From positions 1-64,000 of the forward strand of contig NZ_WRPP01000007.1 of the NCBI RefSeq assembly GCF_009760405.1: a stretch of DNA of 64,000 nucleotides. The letters run 5' to 3'. The stretch comes from Nocardia terrae. GTDB taxonomy: Bacteria; Actinomycetota; Actinomycetes; Mycobacteriales; Mycobacteriaceae. Shown here piece by piece: positions 34,522 to 43,233 of the stretch (positions are counted from its first letter, which is position 1; each line of letters starts with the position of its first letter). A model generated the notes under the pieces. It was not told the DNA's origin and made no database searches. It was given only the letters and a program-made list of their open reading frames with translations. The position numbers and the translations under genes were made by a program.

Positions 34522-34579
34522 TCGATTTCGAATGCGGCGGAACCGGATTCGGCTCCCGTCGCAGTAGTCCCGGCCTCGC

Positions 34580-35539
34580 TCAGAGGACTGTTTCGCCGTC
34601 GGACTCGGGGGCCTCGGTCCGGCGGCGCAAGACGTGTGGGATGCGGGCCGCCGGGGGGATGACGATGCCCGCGTCGGCGAGGCGGTTGGCGGCCTGTTCA
34701 GGGTCGGCGGGGTTGCCCACGGTAGGGCCCGCGCCGATGGGCACCACCGAGTGGACGATGGTGTCCGGGTAGATGTGGACGTAGTTGAAGGCCTGAGCGC
34801 CGTCGCGGCCGCGCTGGCCGCCTTCGGCGGCGGCCATGTCCTGGCTGTAGCAGGTGGCCGAGGCCACCGAGACGGGGATGCCCGCGAAGGTGGCCGTGCT
34901 CGACAGGTGCAGGTGGCCGGCGAGGATGGCGCGGACGTCGGTGCCGTCGAGGACGTCGGCGAGGCGGCGCTGATCGCGGAGTTCGACCAGGACGGCCAGG
35001 TCCTGGACGCAGGGGATGGGCGGGTGGTGCATGGCCAGGATGGTGCCGAAGGGCGCCGGTTCGGCGAGAACCTCACGCAGCCAGGACAGTTGGGCGTCGG
35101 TGATCTCGCCCCAATGGTGGCCGGGGACCGTGGTGTCGAGGGCGATGATGCGTAGGCCGTCGTACATGTGGACGGCGTCGAACGGTGCGCTGGACGGCTT
35201 TTCGCCGAGCAGGTGCTCGCGTAGGGAGCCCCGCTCATCGTGGTTGCCCGCGACCCAGACGACCGGTGCGCCGATCCGTTCGGCCCACGGCTCCACCAGA
35301 TCCCGCAGCTTGCGGTACGCGCCGGGCTCGCCCTTGTCGGTGAGGTCACCGGTGAAGACGATGGCGGTCGGCGCGATCGCGCTGGCCTCGGCCTGGCCGA
35401 GCAGGCTGGACAGCCGCGCCTCGGCGTCGACGGCGCCGTAGAGCTCGGTGTCGGCGGCGATCAGATGGGTGTCGCTGAAATGGAACAGGACATGGTCCGG
35501 CTTGGGATACTCGGCGACTCGCGTGATGTACACGGACAT
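34580..35539 (-). CDS. Class III cyclic nucleotide phosphodiesterase (Rv0805-like)
   Basis: A 319-aa metallophosphoesterase. The five metal-site motifs are present: FSDTHL (20-25), FTGDLTDKG, AGNHDERG, MHHPP and AGHLHLSS. Over most of its length it resembles Rv0805, which hydrolyses 2',3'-cAMP and 3',5'-cAMP weakly and is dimeric. ATG at 35539 matches the Rv0805 N-terminus, but GGGGAGG abuts it, so a TTG 36 bases upstream remains possible. No direct link to the adjacent MATE-led cluster is evident. Confidence 0.9.
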   Translation of the reverse strand: MSVYITRVAEYPKPDHVLFHFSDTHLIAADTELYGAVDAEARLSSLLGQAEASAIAPTAIVFTGDLTDKGEPGAYRKLRDLVEPWAERIGAPVVWVAGNHDERGSLREHLLGEKPSSAPFDAVHMYDGLRIIALDTTVPGHHWGEITDAQLSWLREVLAEPAPFGTILAMHHPPIPCVQDLAVLVELRDQRRLADVLDGTDVRAILAGHLHLSSTATFAGIPVSVASATCYSQDMAAAEGGQRGRDGAQAFNYVHIYPDTIVHSVVPIGAGPTVGNPADPEQAANRLADAGIVIPPAARIPHVLRRRTEAPESDGETVL

Positions 35540-35688
35540 CCTCCCCGGCGTTGGTGGTGCGCCCTTGCTTGCCAACTCGTCGATAGGGCTTTGCCGATTC
35601 CGTCGCCAGAATAGCGAAAGCCGTTTCTTTCAGGTTGCCCGCGTGCAGTGACGACATGCTTGCGGGAAGGTGAGTTTTGGGTGTCGGG

Positions 35689-37107
35689 CTAGCGGCCGAG
35701 GCTACCGGCCAGCACTCGCGGATGTTCCTGTTCACGCACATGCAGCAGGGTGAAGTAGCGGCGCAGCATCAGGGCAGCGGTGGTCGCCAATCCGGCTGTC
35801 AGCCCCCACCAGACGCCCGTCGCGCCCAGATGAACCGGGAAGGCGAGCAGCAGCGCAGTGGGCAATCCCACAATCCAGTACCCCACCAGTGACAGCCGGA
35901 ATCCGGCCTTGGTGTCCTTGAGCCCGCGCAGCAGACCGACCCCGATGTTCTGGGCCGCGTCGAAGAACTGCAGCACGATCGCGATCAACAGCAGCCGGTG
36001 CGCGAGCGCCACGGTCGCCGCGTCGCTGTCGGCCAGGAACGGCTTCAGCACCCAATCCGGCGCCACCACGTAGGCGATACCGGTGATGCCCGCGACCAAT
36101 CCCGCGCACCGCAGCGCCAGCCACGCCACCGACCGGGCATGCCCGAACTCGTCCCGTGCCATCGCCCGGCTGACCAGGATCGACGCTCCGTGCGAGAGCC
36201 CGATCGCCACCTGGAACACGATGTACACGATCTGATAGACCACGTTGTGCGCCGCCAGGGCCGCCGCCCCGATCCCGCCCATCACCAGCGCCAGCACCGA
36301 GAACATGCCCGCCTCGGACCCGTAGGTGAGCGCGATCGGCGTCCCCAGCCGCAGCTCCTCCCGCACCGTCGCCGCGTGCACCGGCCACATCCGGAGCGGC
36401 AGCGTCGCACCGAGTTTCGCGTCGCGCCGCACCATGGCCCAGAACATCCCGAAGGTGATCAGGAAGACCAGCGAGGTGGCCACGCCGACACCGGTCAATC
36501 CCAGCGCGGGCAGCCCCGCCCAGCCGTGGATGAAGGCCAGCGCGAGCACCAGATTCAGCGCGACCGAACCCACCGTCACCAGCAGCAGCGCCTGCGGCCG
36601 CTGCATCCCGACCGTGTACTGCCGCAATACCTGGAACCACAGGCAGGGCACCAGACCGGGTGCGAGCGCCACCATCATCGGCCGCGCCTCCGCCAGCACC
36701 GCGGCATCCTGCCCCAGCCACCGCAGTGCCCAGCCGAGCCCGATGAGCAGCGCGCCGCCGAGCACTCCGGCCAGCGTCGCGATCAGAAAGCTGGACCGCA
36801 CCACGTCACGCACTTCGCCCTGGGCCCGCCGCCCCTGCTTCTCGGCCCGGCTCACCACGGTCGCCACCTGATTGCCGGTGCCGGTGATCAATCCGACGCA
36901 CATGGTCCGAATCTGGTTGAACAGCACCAGCGCCAGGCCACCCGCCGCCACCTGCCGCACCCCGAGCGTCCCCATCAGCGCGATATTGGTGGTGGACACC
37001 GCGACCTGGGCAAGCTGGGTCAACGCGATCGGCGTGGCCAGCGAAGTCAGCTGCCGCCCATCGGATTGCCGGTGCCCGCGGCCGGATACCCGAGGCGCTC
37101 CGATCAT
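35689..37107 (-). CDS. MATE family exporter
   Basis: A 472-aa membrane transporter with 12 predicted hydrophobic segments in two homologous halves. LATPIALTQLAQVAVSTTN and LRLGTPIALTYGSEAG are the matching N-terminal motifs of each half. Such proteins expel small cationic or zwitterionic compounds using H+ or Na+. Its start overlaps the SbnA-like stop (ATGA), which ties it to the biosynthetic cluster; it probably exports the product. Last gene of the minus-strand cluster. Confidence 0.9.
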   Translation of the reverse strand: MIGAPRVSGRGHRQSDGRQLTSLATPIALTQLAQVAVSTTNIALMGTLGVRQVAAGGLALVLFNQIRTMCVGLITGTGNQVATVVSRAEKQGRRAQGEVRDVVRSSFLIATLAGVLGGALLIGLGWALRWLGQDAAVLAEARPMMVALAPGLVPCLWFQVLRQYTVGMQRPQALLLVTVGSVALNLVLALAFIHGWAGLPALGLTGVGVATSLVFLITFGMFWAMVRRDAKLGATLPLRMWPVHAATVREELRLGTPIALTYGSEAGMFSVLALVMGGIGAAALAAHNVVYQIVYIVFQVAIGLSHGASILVSRAMARDEFGHARSVAWLALRCAGLVAGITGIAYVVAPDWVLKPFLADSDAATVALAHRLLLIAIVLQFFDAAQNIGVGLLRGLKDTKAGFRLSLVGYWIVGLPTALLLAFPVHLGATGVWWGLTAGLATTAALMLRRYFTLLHVREQEHPRVLAGSLGR

Positions 37108-38492
37108 TTCGCGGCAGTCCCGTCGATCTCCCGCGCGGCCGTGTCCGGCACGTGAATGGTGTGGGTCTGATCCGGCGCCCGCATGCCCGCGATGACCTGA
37201 CCGACCATGCTCGCCAGATCCGTCAGCCGCTGCCGGTGCTTCTCCAGCGCCAGGTAGACGTCATCCTCGTTCTTCGTCGCCAGCAGGTAGGCGATCTCGT
37301 GCACCGGCATGTCCACCAGATGCAGCAGATGGATGAGCCTGGCCTGCGGCACTTTCGCGTCCACGTAGTCGTGCAGCGTCGCGCCGGTGAGACCGTTCTC
37401 GATGGCGAAGGTGTCGGGCAGCGCGTAGTGCAGCTGCCGCAACACCTCGATCTCGCGCGGATCCGGGCGGCTCGGCGGCCGGTAGCGCGCCAGCAGCGCG
37501 GCGATCTCGGCCTCGTGTTGCTGGTCGATCAGGTCGCGGTCGCTCATCCATTCGTCGTCGAAGACGGTGTCGAGGTACTTCTCACCGTCGTCGTTGACGA
37601 TCACGACCACGGTCGAATGGGCCGGGTACTCGTGCAGCCGGGTGAGCGCGGCGTACACCGAGCCGCCCGAGGATCCGCCGATCATCAGCCCGAGCTGCGC
37701 GGCCAGGGTGCGCGCGGTCGCGAAGGCGTCCGCGTCGGACACCTTGATCCGGTCCCGCTCCTCGATCCGGTGCAGATCCTGATCGACGTGCACACCGGGC
37801 ACCGCGCCCTCGGGCGTACCGGTTCCGGATTGCCAATAGTCGTGCGCGGGACCGCCGAACGCGATCGATCCCTCGGGCTCGACGCCGACCAGCCGCGGAT
37901 GGCATTCCAGATCGCGCAATCCGCGCGCGGTCCCGAACAGCGACCCGCCGGTGCCCACCGCCCCGATCAGAATGTCGACCCGCTCCAGATCGGCCAGCAG
38001 TTCCGCCGCCATCGTGTGATAGCCGACCCCATTGGCCAGATTGTCGTGCTGCGCCGGAAAATACGCGTTCTCCCCTTCAAGCGCCGCCATCTCCGCCGCC
38101 CGTTCCTCGCGAACGGACGTCGAGAGACCGTCCCCTTCGTCCGAGACGAATTCCAACTCGGCCCCCATGGCCCTCATGGCATTCAGTTTCGCGCTGGACG
38201 CGTGATGATCCACCACCGCCGTGAACCGATACCCGCGCTCCCGCGCCACCACGGCAAGCCCCAAACCGGTATTCCCCGAGGTCGATTCGATAATGTGCCC
38301 GCCCGGCCGCAACAACCCCCGCCGCTCGGCATCCAGCACCATCGACTGCGCCATCCTGATCTTGGCGGCACCTGTCGGGTTCATGGTCTCGAGCTTGAGG
38401 AACAGCCGAGTCCCGGTACATTGGTCGACCGCTAGCTCGAAAAGCGGGGTCTGTCCGATCAGCTCAGACATGCGCCTGGCGATAACCGGCAT
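37104..38492 (-). CDS. SbnA-like PLP-dependent synthase with C-terminal extension
   Basis: A 462-aa cysteine-synthase-fold enzyme. Schiff-base lysine in NPTGAAKIRMAQ (Lys44), phosphate loop STSGNTG (70-76), GAVGTGGSLFGTARG (178-191) and GGSSGGSVY (272-280). SbnA uses O-phosphoserine and glutamate to make N-(1-amino-1-carboxy-2-ethyl)-glutamate, and an SbnB-like gene in the cluster supports this. Homologs are about 325 residues; here residues 322-462 form a helical extension with RLIHLL-x-LVDMPVHEIAYLL...LEKHRQRL, reminiscent of the second half of a MerR-type regulator. AAGGAG lies 9 nt upstream of the ATG at 38492. CBS or cysteine synthase activity is the alternative. Confidence 0.85.
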   Translation of the reverse strand: MPVIARRMSELIGQTPLFELAVDQCTGTRLFLKLETMNPTGAAKIRMAQSMVLDAERRGLLRPGGHIIESTSGNTGLGLAVVARERGYRFTAVVDHHASSAKLNAMRAMGAELEFVSDEGDGLSTSVREERAAEMAALEGENAYFPAQHDNLANGVGYHTMAAELLADLERVDILIGAVGTGGSLFGTARGLRDLECHPRLVGVEPEGSIAFGGPAHDYWQSGTGTPEGAVPGVHVDQDLHRIEERDRIKVSDADAFATARTLAAQLGLMIGGSSGGSVYAALTRLHEYPAHSTVVVIVNDDGEKYLDTVFDDEWMSDRDLIDQQHEAEIAALLARYRPPSRPDPREIEVLRQLHYALPDTFAIENGLTGATLHDYVDAKVPQARLIHLLHLVDMPVHEIAYLLATKNEDDVYLALEKHRQRLTDLASMVGQVIAGMRAPDQTHTIHVPDTAAREIDGTAAK

Positions 38493-38548
38493 CGAGAGCT
38501 TCTCCTTAGGAAACGTCGTGGAGCGCGGGGCGGGTTGTGACGCTGCTG

Positions 38549-39904
38549 TCAGGTCTTGCGCGGGTCGATCTCGGGGGTCCATTCGAATTGTGGCCCCGCC
38601 GTCGAATCACGCAATATGATCTTCGGCGGTATTGGCAATTCGTGAAACTCCGACTCGTTGGAGTCCATCTGGTATCCAGCCGTATTCGGGTAGACGAGAA
38701 GATCATTCACCACAGCGGCGCGCTGCAATGGGATACGCCGCCAGCTGAGCATATCGGACTCGAGGCAGGAGGCGCCGCCGATACAGGTCGGGGTCATTGT
38801 GCCGACGCTCTCCGGCCAGAGAACCGGGTCCGGAAGATATTCGGTATCGAACCACTGCTCCGAAAGGCTGAGGCTGGTGCCGTCGACCGTCAGGATCTCA
38901 TATGGGAGGCCGTGCGCCTCTCGGGTTTTGGTGCCCTGAACCCGGAACACCGTGCTGCCCGCGCGATCCAGCAGTGCGCGGCCGGGTTCGATCGCGAGGC
39001 GAATGTCGTTCTTCCGCAGGCGATCTCCCAAATCATTGTGCTCGAGAATAGCGGTCAGCATCTGCGGGCCGGGAGCCTTGCAGTAGTAGGGATAGTAGGA
39101 GTCCAAGCTCGGGGCGCGTCCGCCGTGGAACCAGGAGGGAGTGGCATGCTCGAGAAAGGAATTCCAGTATTCGGCGGCAATGTACTTCACACTGAAACCG
39201 CCCCCGATGGAGATGAGATTGGCAGCGTGTCCATTGACGCGGGCCTTGAGGCACCAGTCGATCAGTGTTTGCGCCAGTTCGGCGCGCGGAGCCACCTCGT
39301 AGCCGCTGAGATGGAAACTGAAGCCCTCCAATCGAACCGGGGCGTCGTCCAGCTGATCCCAAATATTGTCGAGCTCCGCGTCGGTCATGCCGAACCGGCT
39401 GGTGGAGTCCTTCGGCAGCACCCGCAGGACGATTCGCGCCCGAGTATCGGCTCCGCGACGGTGTGAGAGCTCGCTCAGCCGATCGAGTTCGCTCGGGCTG
39501 TCGATGGCGATCAGGGCATTCTTCTCCGTGGCCAGCATGAGCAGTTCGTCCGACTTGGCCGGTCCGGTGACCATGAGGTTGGAACCGTCGATCCCGCCGC
39601 GCAGGGCGGCGCTGAGCTCACGGGCGCTGGCGACATCGACCCCCGCACCGGCGGTAGCGCAGGCTTCTATCACACACGCGGATTTATTGGCCTTCTTTCC
39701 GTAGTAAATGAAACCCGTTACGCCGCTGGCCTCGAAGGCGTCCTTGAATTTGCTGATGTTCTCGACGATCCGGTCGGGAAACATGACGTGGAAGGGGCCT
39801 CCGACCGATTGGGCAATGGTCCGCAATGGGCCGTCATCGGCCAGTAGCCGTTTCTCCCACTCGATGAGCTCCGCGGGCATGGGCCGAGCGGTTATTTTGG
39901 ACAA
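38549..39904 (-). CDS. PLP-dependent decarboxylase (DAP/ornithine decarboxylase fold type III), full length
   Basis: About 451 aa. An alanine-racemase-fold barrel with the PLP lysine in YYGKKANKS (Lys71 likely), FHLSG (198-201), the phosphate-binding SIGGGF (232-237), EPGRALLD (306-313), and the second-subunit Cys/Asp motif CLESD (380-384). Such enzymes decarboxylate diaminopimelate, ornithine or siderophore intermediates (SbnH, PvsE). Substrate here is unknown. The start is uncertain: TTG at 39904 is used, but a CTG at 39943 follows AAAGGAA with good spacing. Paralog of the shortened gene immediately upstream. Confidence 0.82.
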   Translation of the reverse strand: MSKITARPMPAELIEWEKRLLADDGPLRTIAQSVGGPFHVMFPDRIVENISKFKDAFEASGVTGFIYYGKKANKSACVIEACATAGAGVDVASARELSAALRGGIDGSNLMVTGPAKSDELLMLATEKNALIAIDSPSELDRLSELSHRRGADTRARIVLRVLPKDSTSRFGMTDAELDNIWDQLDDAPVRLEGFSFHLSGYEVAPRAELAQTLIDWCLKARVNGHAANLISIGGGFSVKYIAAEYWNSFLEHATPSWFHGGRAPSLDSYYPYYCKAPGPQMLTAILEHNDLGDRLRKNDIRLAIEPGRALLDRAGSTVFRVQGTKTREAHGLPYEILTVDGTSLSLSEQWFDTEYLPDPVLWPESVGTMTPTCIGGASCLESDMLSWRRIPLQRAAVVNDLLVYPNTAGYQMDSNESEFHELPIPPKIILRDSTAGPQFEWTPEIDPRKT

Positions 39905-40056
39905 ATCGCATGAAACGGCCGAGGCTTTCCCGGTGCTGGACAGGGGAGTTCCTTTCGTTGGATTCGCGCTCCAGGGCGCATAGGCATACTCGAGTCTTGT
40001 CTATGTGATCATCGGAAGTGTCTGTACGGGTGGGTAACTTCGATGCGTGTGTTAGA

Positions 40057-40944
40057 TCACGTTTCGCAGGGTTCTTCGATTTCCCGGTCGAATAGCCCGT
40101 CCGAGGTGGAATGGCGCAGGATTATCTTGGGCGGCAGTGGCAGGCCGTGCGCTCGCGATTCGTTCGAATCCATCTGATACCCGCCCGTATTGGGGTAAAT
40201 GAGTAGATCGTCCGTTATGGCGGCGCGGGGGAGGGGGATGCGGCGGCGGGAGAGCATGTCGGTCTCCAGGCAGGAGGAGCCGCCGACGCAGGTGGGGGTG
40301 ACGGTGCTGGGGTAGGGCGGCCACAATGCCGGGTCCGGGAGGTATTCGCTGTCGAACCACTGCTCGGACAGGCTCGGGCTGGTGCCGTCGACGGTGAGGA
40401 TGATGTAGGGGATCTCGTGTGCGAGACGGACTTTCACGCCCTGGATGCGAAAGACCGTGCAGCCCACCCGGTCCAGTAGCGCACGACCGGGCTCGATCGA
40501 CAGGCGGATGCCGGAGGTCCGCAGGCGATGGCCGTAGGTCGCCGACATGCGCAGCAGCTCATCGGATTTGGTGGGACCGGTCACCATCGGATCCATGCCG
40601 CGAATACCGCCGCGCAGCGCGGCGCGGAACTCCTCGCAGCTGGAGACATCAACGCCCACACCGGTTTCGGCGCGGGCACGGACCACGCTCGGCGACTTGT
40701 TGGCCTTCTTGCCGTAGTAGATGTCGCCCGTGACGCCGGACTGCGCGAAGACCTGCTGGAAGCCTCGAATATTTCGCGTGACCCGAGCCGGGTACATGAT
40801 GTGGAAGGGTCGGCCGAGCTGTCCGGCCATGTCGCGCAACAGATCCGGGTCATCCAGCAGTTGCTGTTCCCAGCTGTCGCGCTGCGCGGGCATCGGGGTG
40901 GCGGTGATATCGGAGATGCCGGGCGGCACGGTGAGTGGCTGCAC
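40057..40944 (-). CDS. Internally deleted decarboxylase paralog
   Basis: An open 295-aa frame closely related to the full-length decarboxylase downstream. Residues 1-134 and 135-295 align with 1-125 and 290-451 of the paralog, so about 164 residues are missing in frame, between TGPTKSDELLRMS and RLRTSGIRLSIEPGRA. The loss removes the HLSG and SIGGGF motifs needed for PLP phosphate binding and half the barrel, while keeping YYGKKANKS, EPGRALLD and SCLETD. It is probably catalytically dead, either a recent pseudogene or a partner subunit. GTG start at 40944; a CTG 12 bases upstream follows GGGAG. Confidence 0.8.
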   Translation of the reverse strand: MQPLTVPPGISDITATPMPAQRDSWEQQLLDDPDLLRDMAGQLGRPFHIMYPARVTRNIRGFQQVFAQSGVTGDIYYGKKANKSPSVVRARAETGVGVDVSSCEEFRAALRGGIRGMDPMVTGPTKSDELLRMSATYGHRLRTSGIRLSIEPGRALLDRVGCTVFRIQGVKVRLAHEIPYIILTVDGTSPSLSEQWFDSEYLPDPALWPPYPSTVTPTCVGGSSCLETDMLSRRRIPLPRAAITDDLLIYPNTGGYQMDSNESRAHGLPLPPKIILRHSTSDGLFDREIEEPCET

Positions 40945-40990
40945 GGTGTCGGTCAGCGTGCTCTCCCTTCGCCGGCGGAAGGTGCGCGCC

Positions 40991-41980
40991 TCAGTCCCAT
41001 AGCGACACCTCCGTGCCGCGGCCCTCGGCGATGGCGCGCGTGGCGAGCGCGTGCGCGACGGCGATATCGGTGAGGACCAGCCCGCTGTTGTAGACGAAAA
41101 TGCGCTCGTCGTCGGTGATCCGGCCGACCGCGCGGTGGTCGAGAATCTGGGGCAGTTCGGCGTCCACCCGGCGTAATCGGCCGTCGGGACCGGCCATGTC
41201 GGTGCCGGTCAGGGCCATCTGCTCGGCGCTGGTGGCGACCACCCGATCGGCCTCGGTGAGCGTGGAGGGGGCCAGGCCGTAGCCGACCAGGACGACGGTC
41301 GCGCCGGGCGCGAGATCCTTGGCCTCGATGGCCACCCGGGTCCCCGGCCCCGCGGTGGCGAGGATGACATCGGCCTCGCGCGCGGCCGTGTGCGGGTCGC
41401 TCACGATCTCCAGTTCGGCCTGCGGATGATGGTGCAGCAGTTGCTGATACACCGCCTCCAGGCCCTCCGGATGGGTCCCGTACAGCATCAGCCGGTTCAG
41501 ATGCGGATTCGCGGCGAGCAGGTGCGGGAGCGCGTTGCGGCCCTGGGTGCCGGTGCCGATCAGCAGCACACTGCGCGAACCCGGCCGCGCGCACTCCCGC
41601 ACGAGTAACGACGACACCGCCGGCGTGCGCAGTGCCCCGACGCGGGCGCAGTCCATCAGTGCGATCGGCGACCCCGTGGCGTCGTCGTAGAGCGAGATGG
41701 TGGTGAAGTACCGCTTGTTCGACCGATCGTGATGCGGGTCGAACTTGTAGCTGGTCTTCATGGCCACCACCCGGCGTCTGCCGTCGCGGCCCAGCATGGC
41801 GTAGGCCACCGACCACCCGTCCGGATGGGCCACGCTCAACTTGCGAGGATTGTCCGAATCGCCGCCCGCGAAGGCGAGATACGCGTCCTCCACGGCGCGC
41901 ACCACCTCGGCGGGGGAGATCGGGACGTCGGCTAGGTCGCTGCGGGACAGCACCCGCAGCGGGGTAGGTCGGGCATTCAC
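40991..41980 (-). CDS. SbnB-like ornithine cyclodeaminase/mu-crystallin family dehydrogenase
   Basis: A 329-aa NAD-dependent enzyme. Rossmann motif LIGTGTQGRNALPHLLAANP (about 140-159) and the substrate lysine in VAMKTSYKFDPHH (about 73). SbnB oxidatively hydrolyses the SbnA product to 2,3-diaminopropionate and 2-oxoglutarate, and pairing with the SbnA-like gene supports that role. Overlaps the hydroxylase gene by ATGA. Simple ornithine cyclodeaminase or alanine dehydrogenase activity cannot be excluded. Confidence 0.87.
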   Translation of the reverse strand: MNARPTPLRVLSRSDLADVPISPAEVVRAVEDAYLAFAGGDSDNPRKLSVAHPDGWSVAYAMLGRDGRRRVVAMKTSYKFDPHHDRSNKRYFTTISLYDDATGSPIALMDCARVGALRTPAVSSLLVRECARPGSRSVLLIGTGTQGRNALPHLLAANPHLNRLMLYGTHPEGLEAVYQQLLHHHPQAELEIVSDPHTAAREADVILATAGPGTRVAIEAKDLAPGATVVLVGYGLAPSTLTEADRVVATSAEQMALTGTDMAGPDGRLRRVDAELPQILDHRAVGRITDDERIFVYNSGLVLTDIAVAHALATRAIAEGRGTEVSLWD

Positions 41981-43056
41981 GTGTTGATCCCTCGGCTCGT
42001 GCGGAACGGTGCCACCACACGCTGGCCGTACCCGTCTTCGGCGGCCTCGGCCGCATCGCGCCGACGCTCCGGCAACCGGATGTTCACCCGCTTGAGCCAG
42101 CGGTCGGTGCCGTCGTAGCGGGGGGTGAACGGCACCCGCCCGTGCACCACAACGTCATTGTCCACCAGCAGGAGTTCTCCGGGGGCCAAAGCGGAGGTCA
42201 TGCAGACCCTTTCGAGCTCCGCCGCCAAATGCCGGTACGCGGACCGGAATTCGGGGTCGGCGCGGTCGAGCGGGGTGTACGCCGGATCGAAGCGCAGCGT
42301 CAGCCGCCCGCCGTCGTCGCCCAGGGTGGCGACCGCGGGCGCGGGCGCGTCGTCGAAACCGCTGCCGTAGGAGACGTCGGGCAGGATCGGCAGGGTGGGG
42401 CGGGACAGTGTTTCCCGTTGTGCCGCATCGAGTTCGGTGCACCGCACCGAGGACACCGTGGTCCCCACCCGGTCGGGATTGCGCAGGCAGCCCAGCATGA
42501 GCAGATTGGCGCGGCCGGGATGGAAGGCGTCCTCGGTGTGCGGGCTGAGCAGTGTGGCGCTGCTGGCCCCCGACTGCTCGTGCTCGTGCCCGGGCGTCGG
42601 AACGATGTTGTTGACCAGTCGCCCGCCCTGCTGCCCCTCCCAGCCGAAAGGCTCACCGGCGCAGCGGGCCAGCAACAGCATGGCGATGTCGAGCTCGAAG
42701 GAGGCCGAGTGCTGTGTGCGATCCCCGGCCCGGGCCGCGGCCTCGCTCCAGTCGCGGGGCGTGCGTCCGAGTTCCTCGTCGCTGATCGGAAGCGGGCGGA
42801 TGACGGTGACACCCGCGTCGGTGGCGGGCGCGCGCATGGCCTCGTGCACGGCGTCGGGCAGCCGCCCGTACTTGGCGTCGATGTGGCGCAGCAGGACCGG
42901 GTGCGCGAGCGTGGTGGCTATCTCCGCGCAAGGTCCGACTGTGACGGCGATCTCAGCAGCGAGGTGTCGCACCGCGCGGGCGGCGGATTCCGGCAGGTCG
43001 CGTCGTTCGATGTCCGAGGGGTGAAGCGTCTGACGTTCGGAGAGAACGCTTTTCAC
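41977..43056 (-). CDS. Fe(II)/2-oxoglutarate-dependent amino-acid hydroxylase (clavaminate synthase-like)
   Basis: About 359 aa from the GTG at 43056 (a GTG at 43110 adds 18 residues). The iron triad is visible as HTE (His173, Glu175) and a distal His in VVHGRVPF (His305), with the 2-oxoglutarate Arg in YDGTDRWLKR. DN-x-VVHGR-x-PF-x-PRYDGTDRWLKR is the hallmark of the clavaminate-synthase-like group, which includes VioC (arginine), AsnO (asparagine) and lysine hydroxylases. It probably beta- or gamma-hydroxylates a free amino acid. First gene of the operon, behind the iron box. Confidence 0.87.
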   Translation of the reverse strand: MKSVLSERQTLHPSDIERRDLPESAARAVRHLAAEIAVTVGPCAEIATTLAHPVLLRHIDAKYGRLPDAVHEAMRAPATDAGVTVIRPLPISDEELGRTPRDWSEAAARAGDRTQHSASFELDIAMLLLARCAGEPFGWEGQQGGRLVNNIVPTPGHEHEQSGASSATLLSPHTEDAFHPGRANLLMLGCLRNPDRVGTTVSSVRCTELDAAQRETLSRPTLPILPDVSYGSGFDDAPAPAVATLGDDGGRLTLRFDPAYTPLDRADPEFRSAYRHLAAELERVCMTSALAPGELLLVDNDVVVHGRVPFTPRYDGTDRWLKRVNIRLPERRRDAAEAAEDGYGQRVVAPFRTSRGINT

Positions 43057-43133
43057 CAAAGGAAGGGCCTTCCTGGCTCGCTGGTGACATGGTGATCTTG
43101 CCTCGGCCACAGACCGTATTCTGCCCTAGTAAT

Positions 43134-43152
43134 TTTGGCAAGGCTTACCTAA
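43134..43152 (-). promoter_or_regulatory. IdeR/DtxR iron box
   Basis: On the minus strand TTAGGTAAGCCTTGCCAAA matches the 19-bp DtxR/IdeR consensus TWAGGTWAGSCTWACCTWA at 17 of 19 positions. It lies 24 or 78 bp upstream of the two possible hydroxylase starts and about 82 bp from the divergent lpqU start. It predicts repression of the metallophore-like cluster when iron is plentiful. Confidence 0.75.
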
Positions 43153-43233
43153 AGGTGTGTTCGAGAGATAGCTGTTCGGCATCAGACGACAGCCGGGAGA
43201 CTAGCCGACCGGAATTATCTGGAAGATGGAAGG

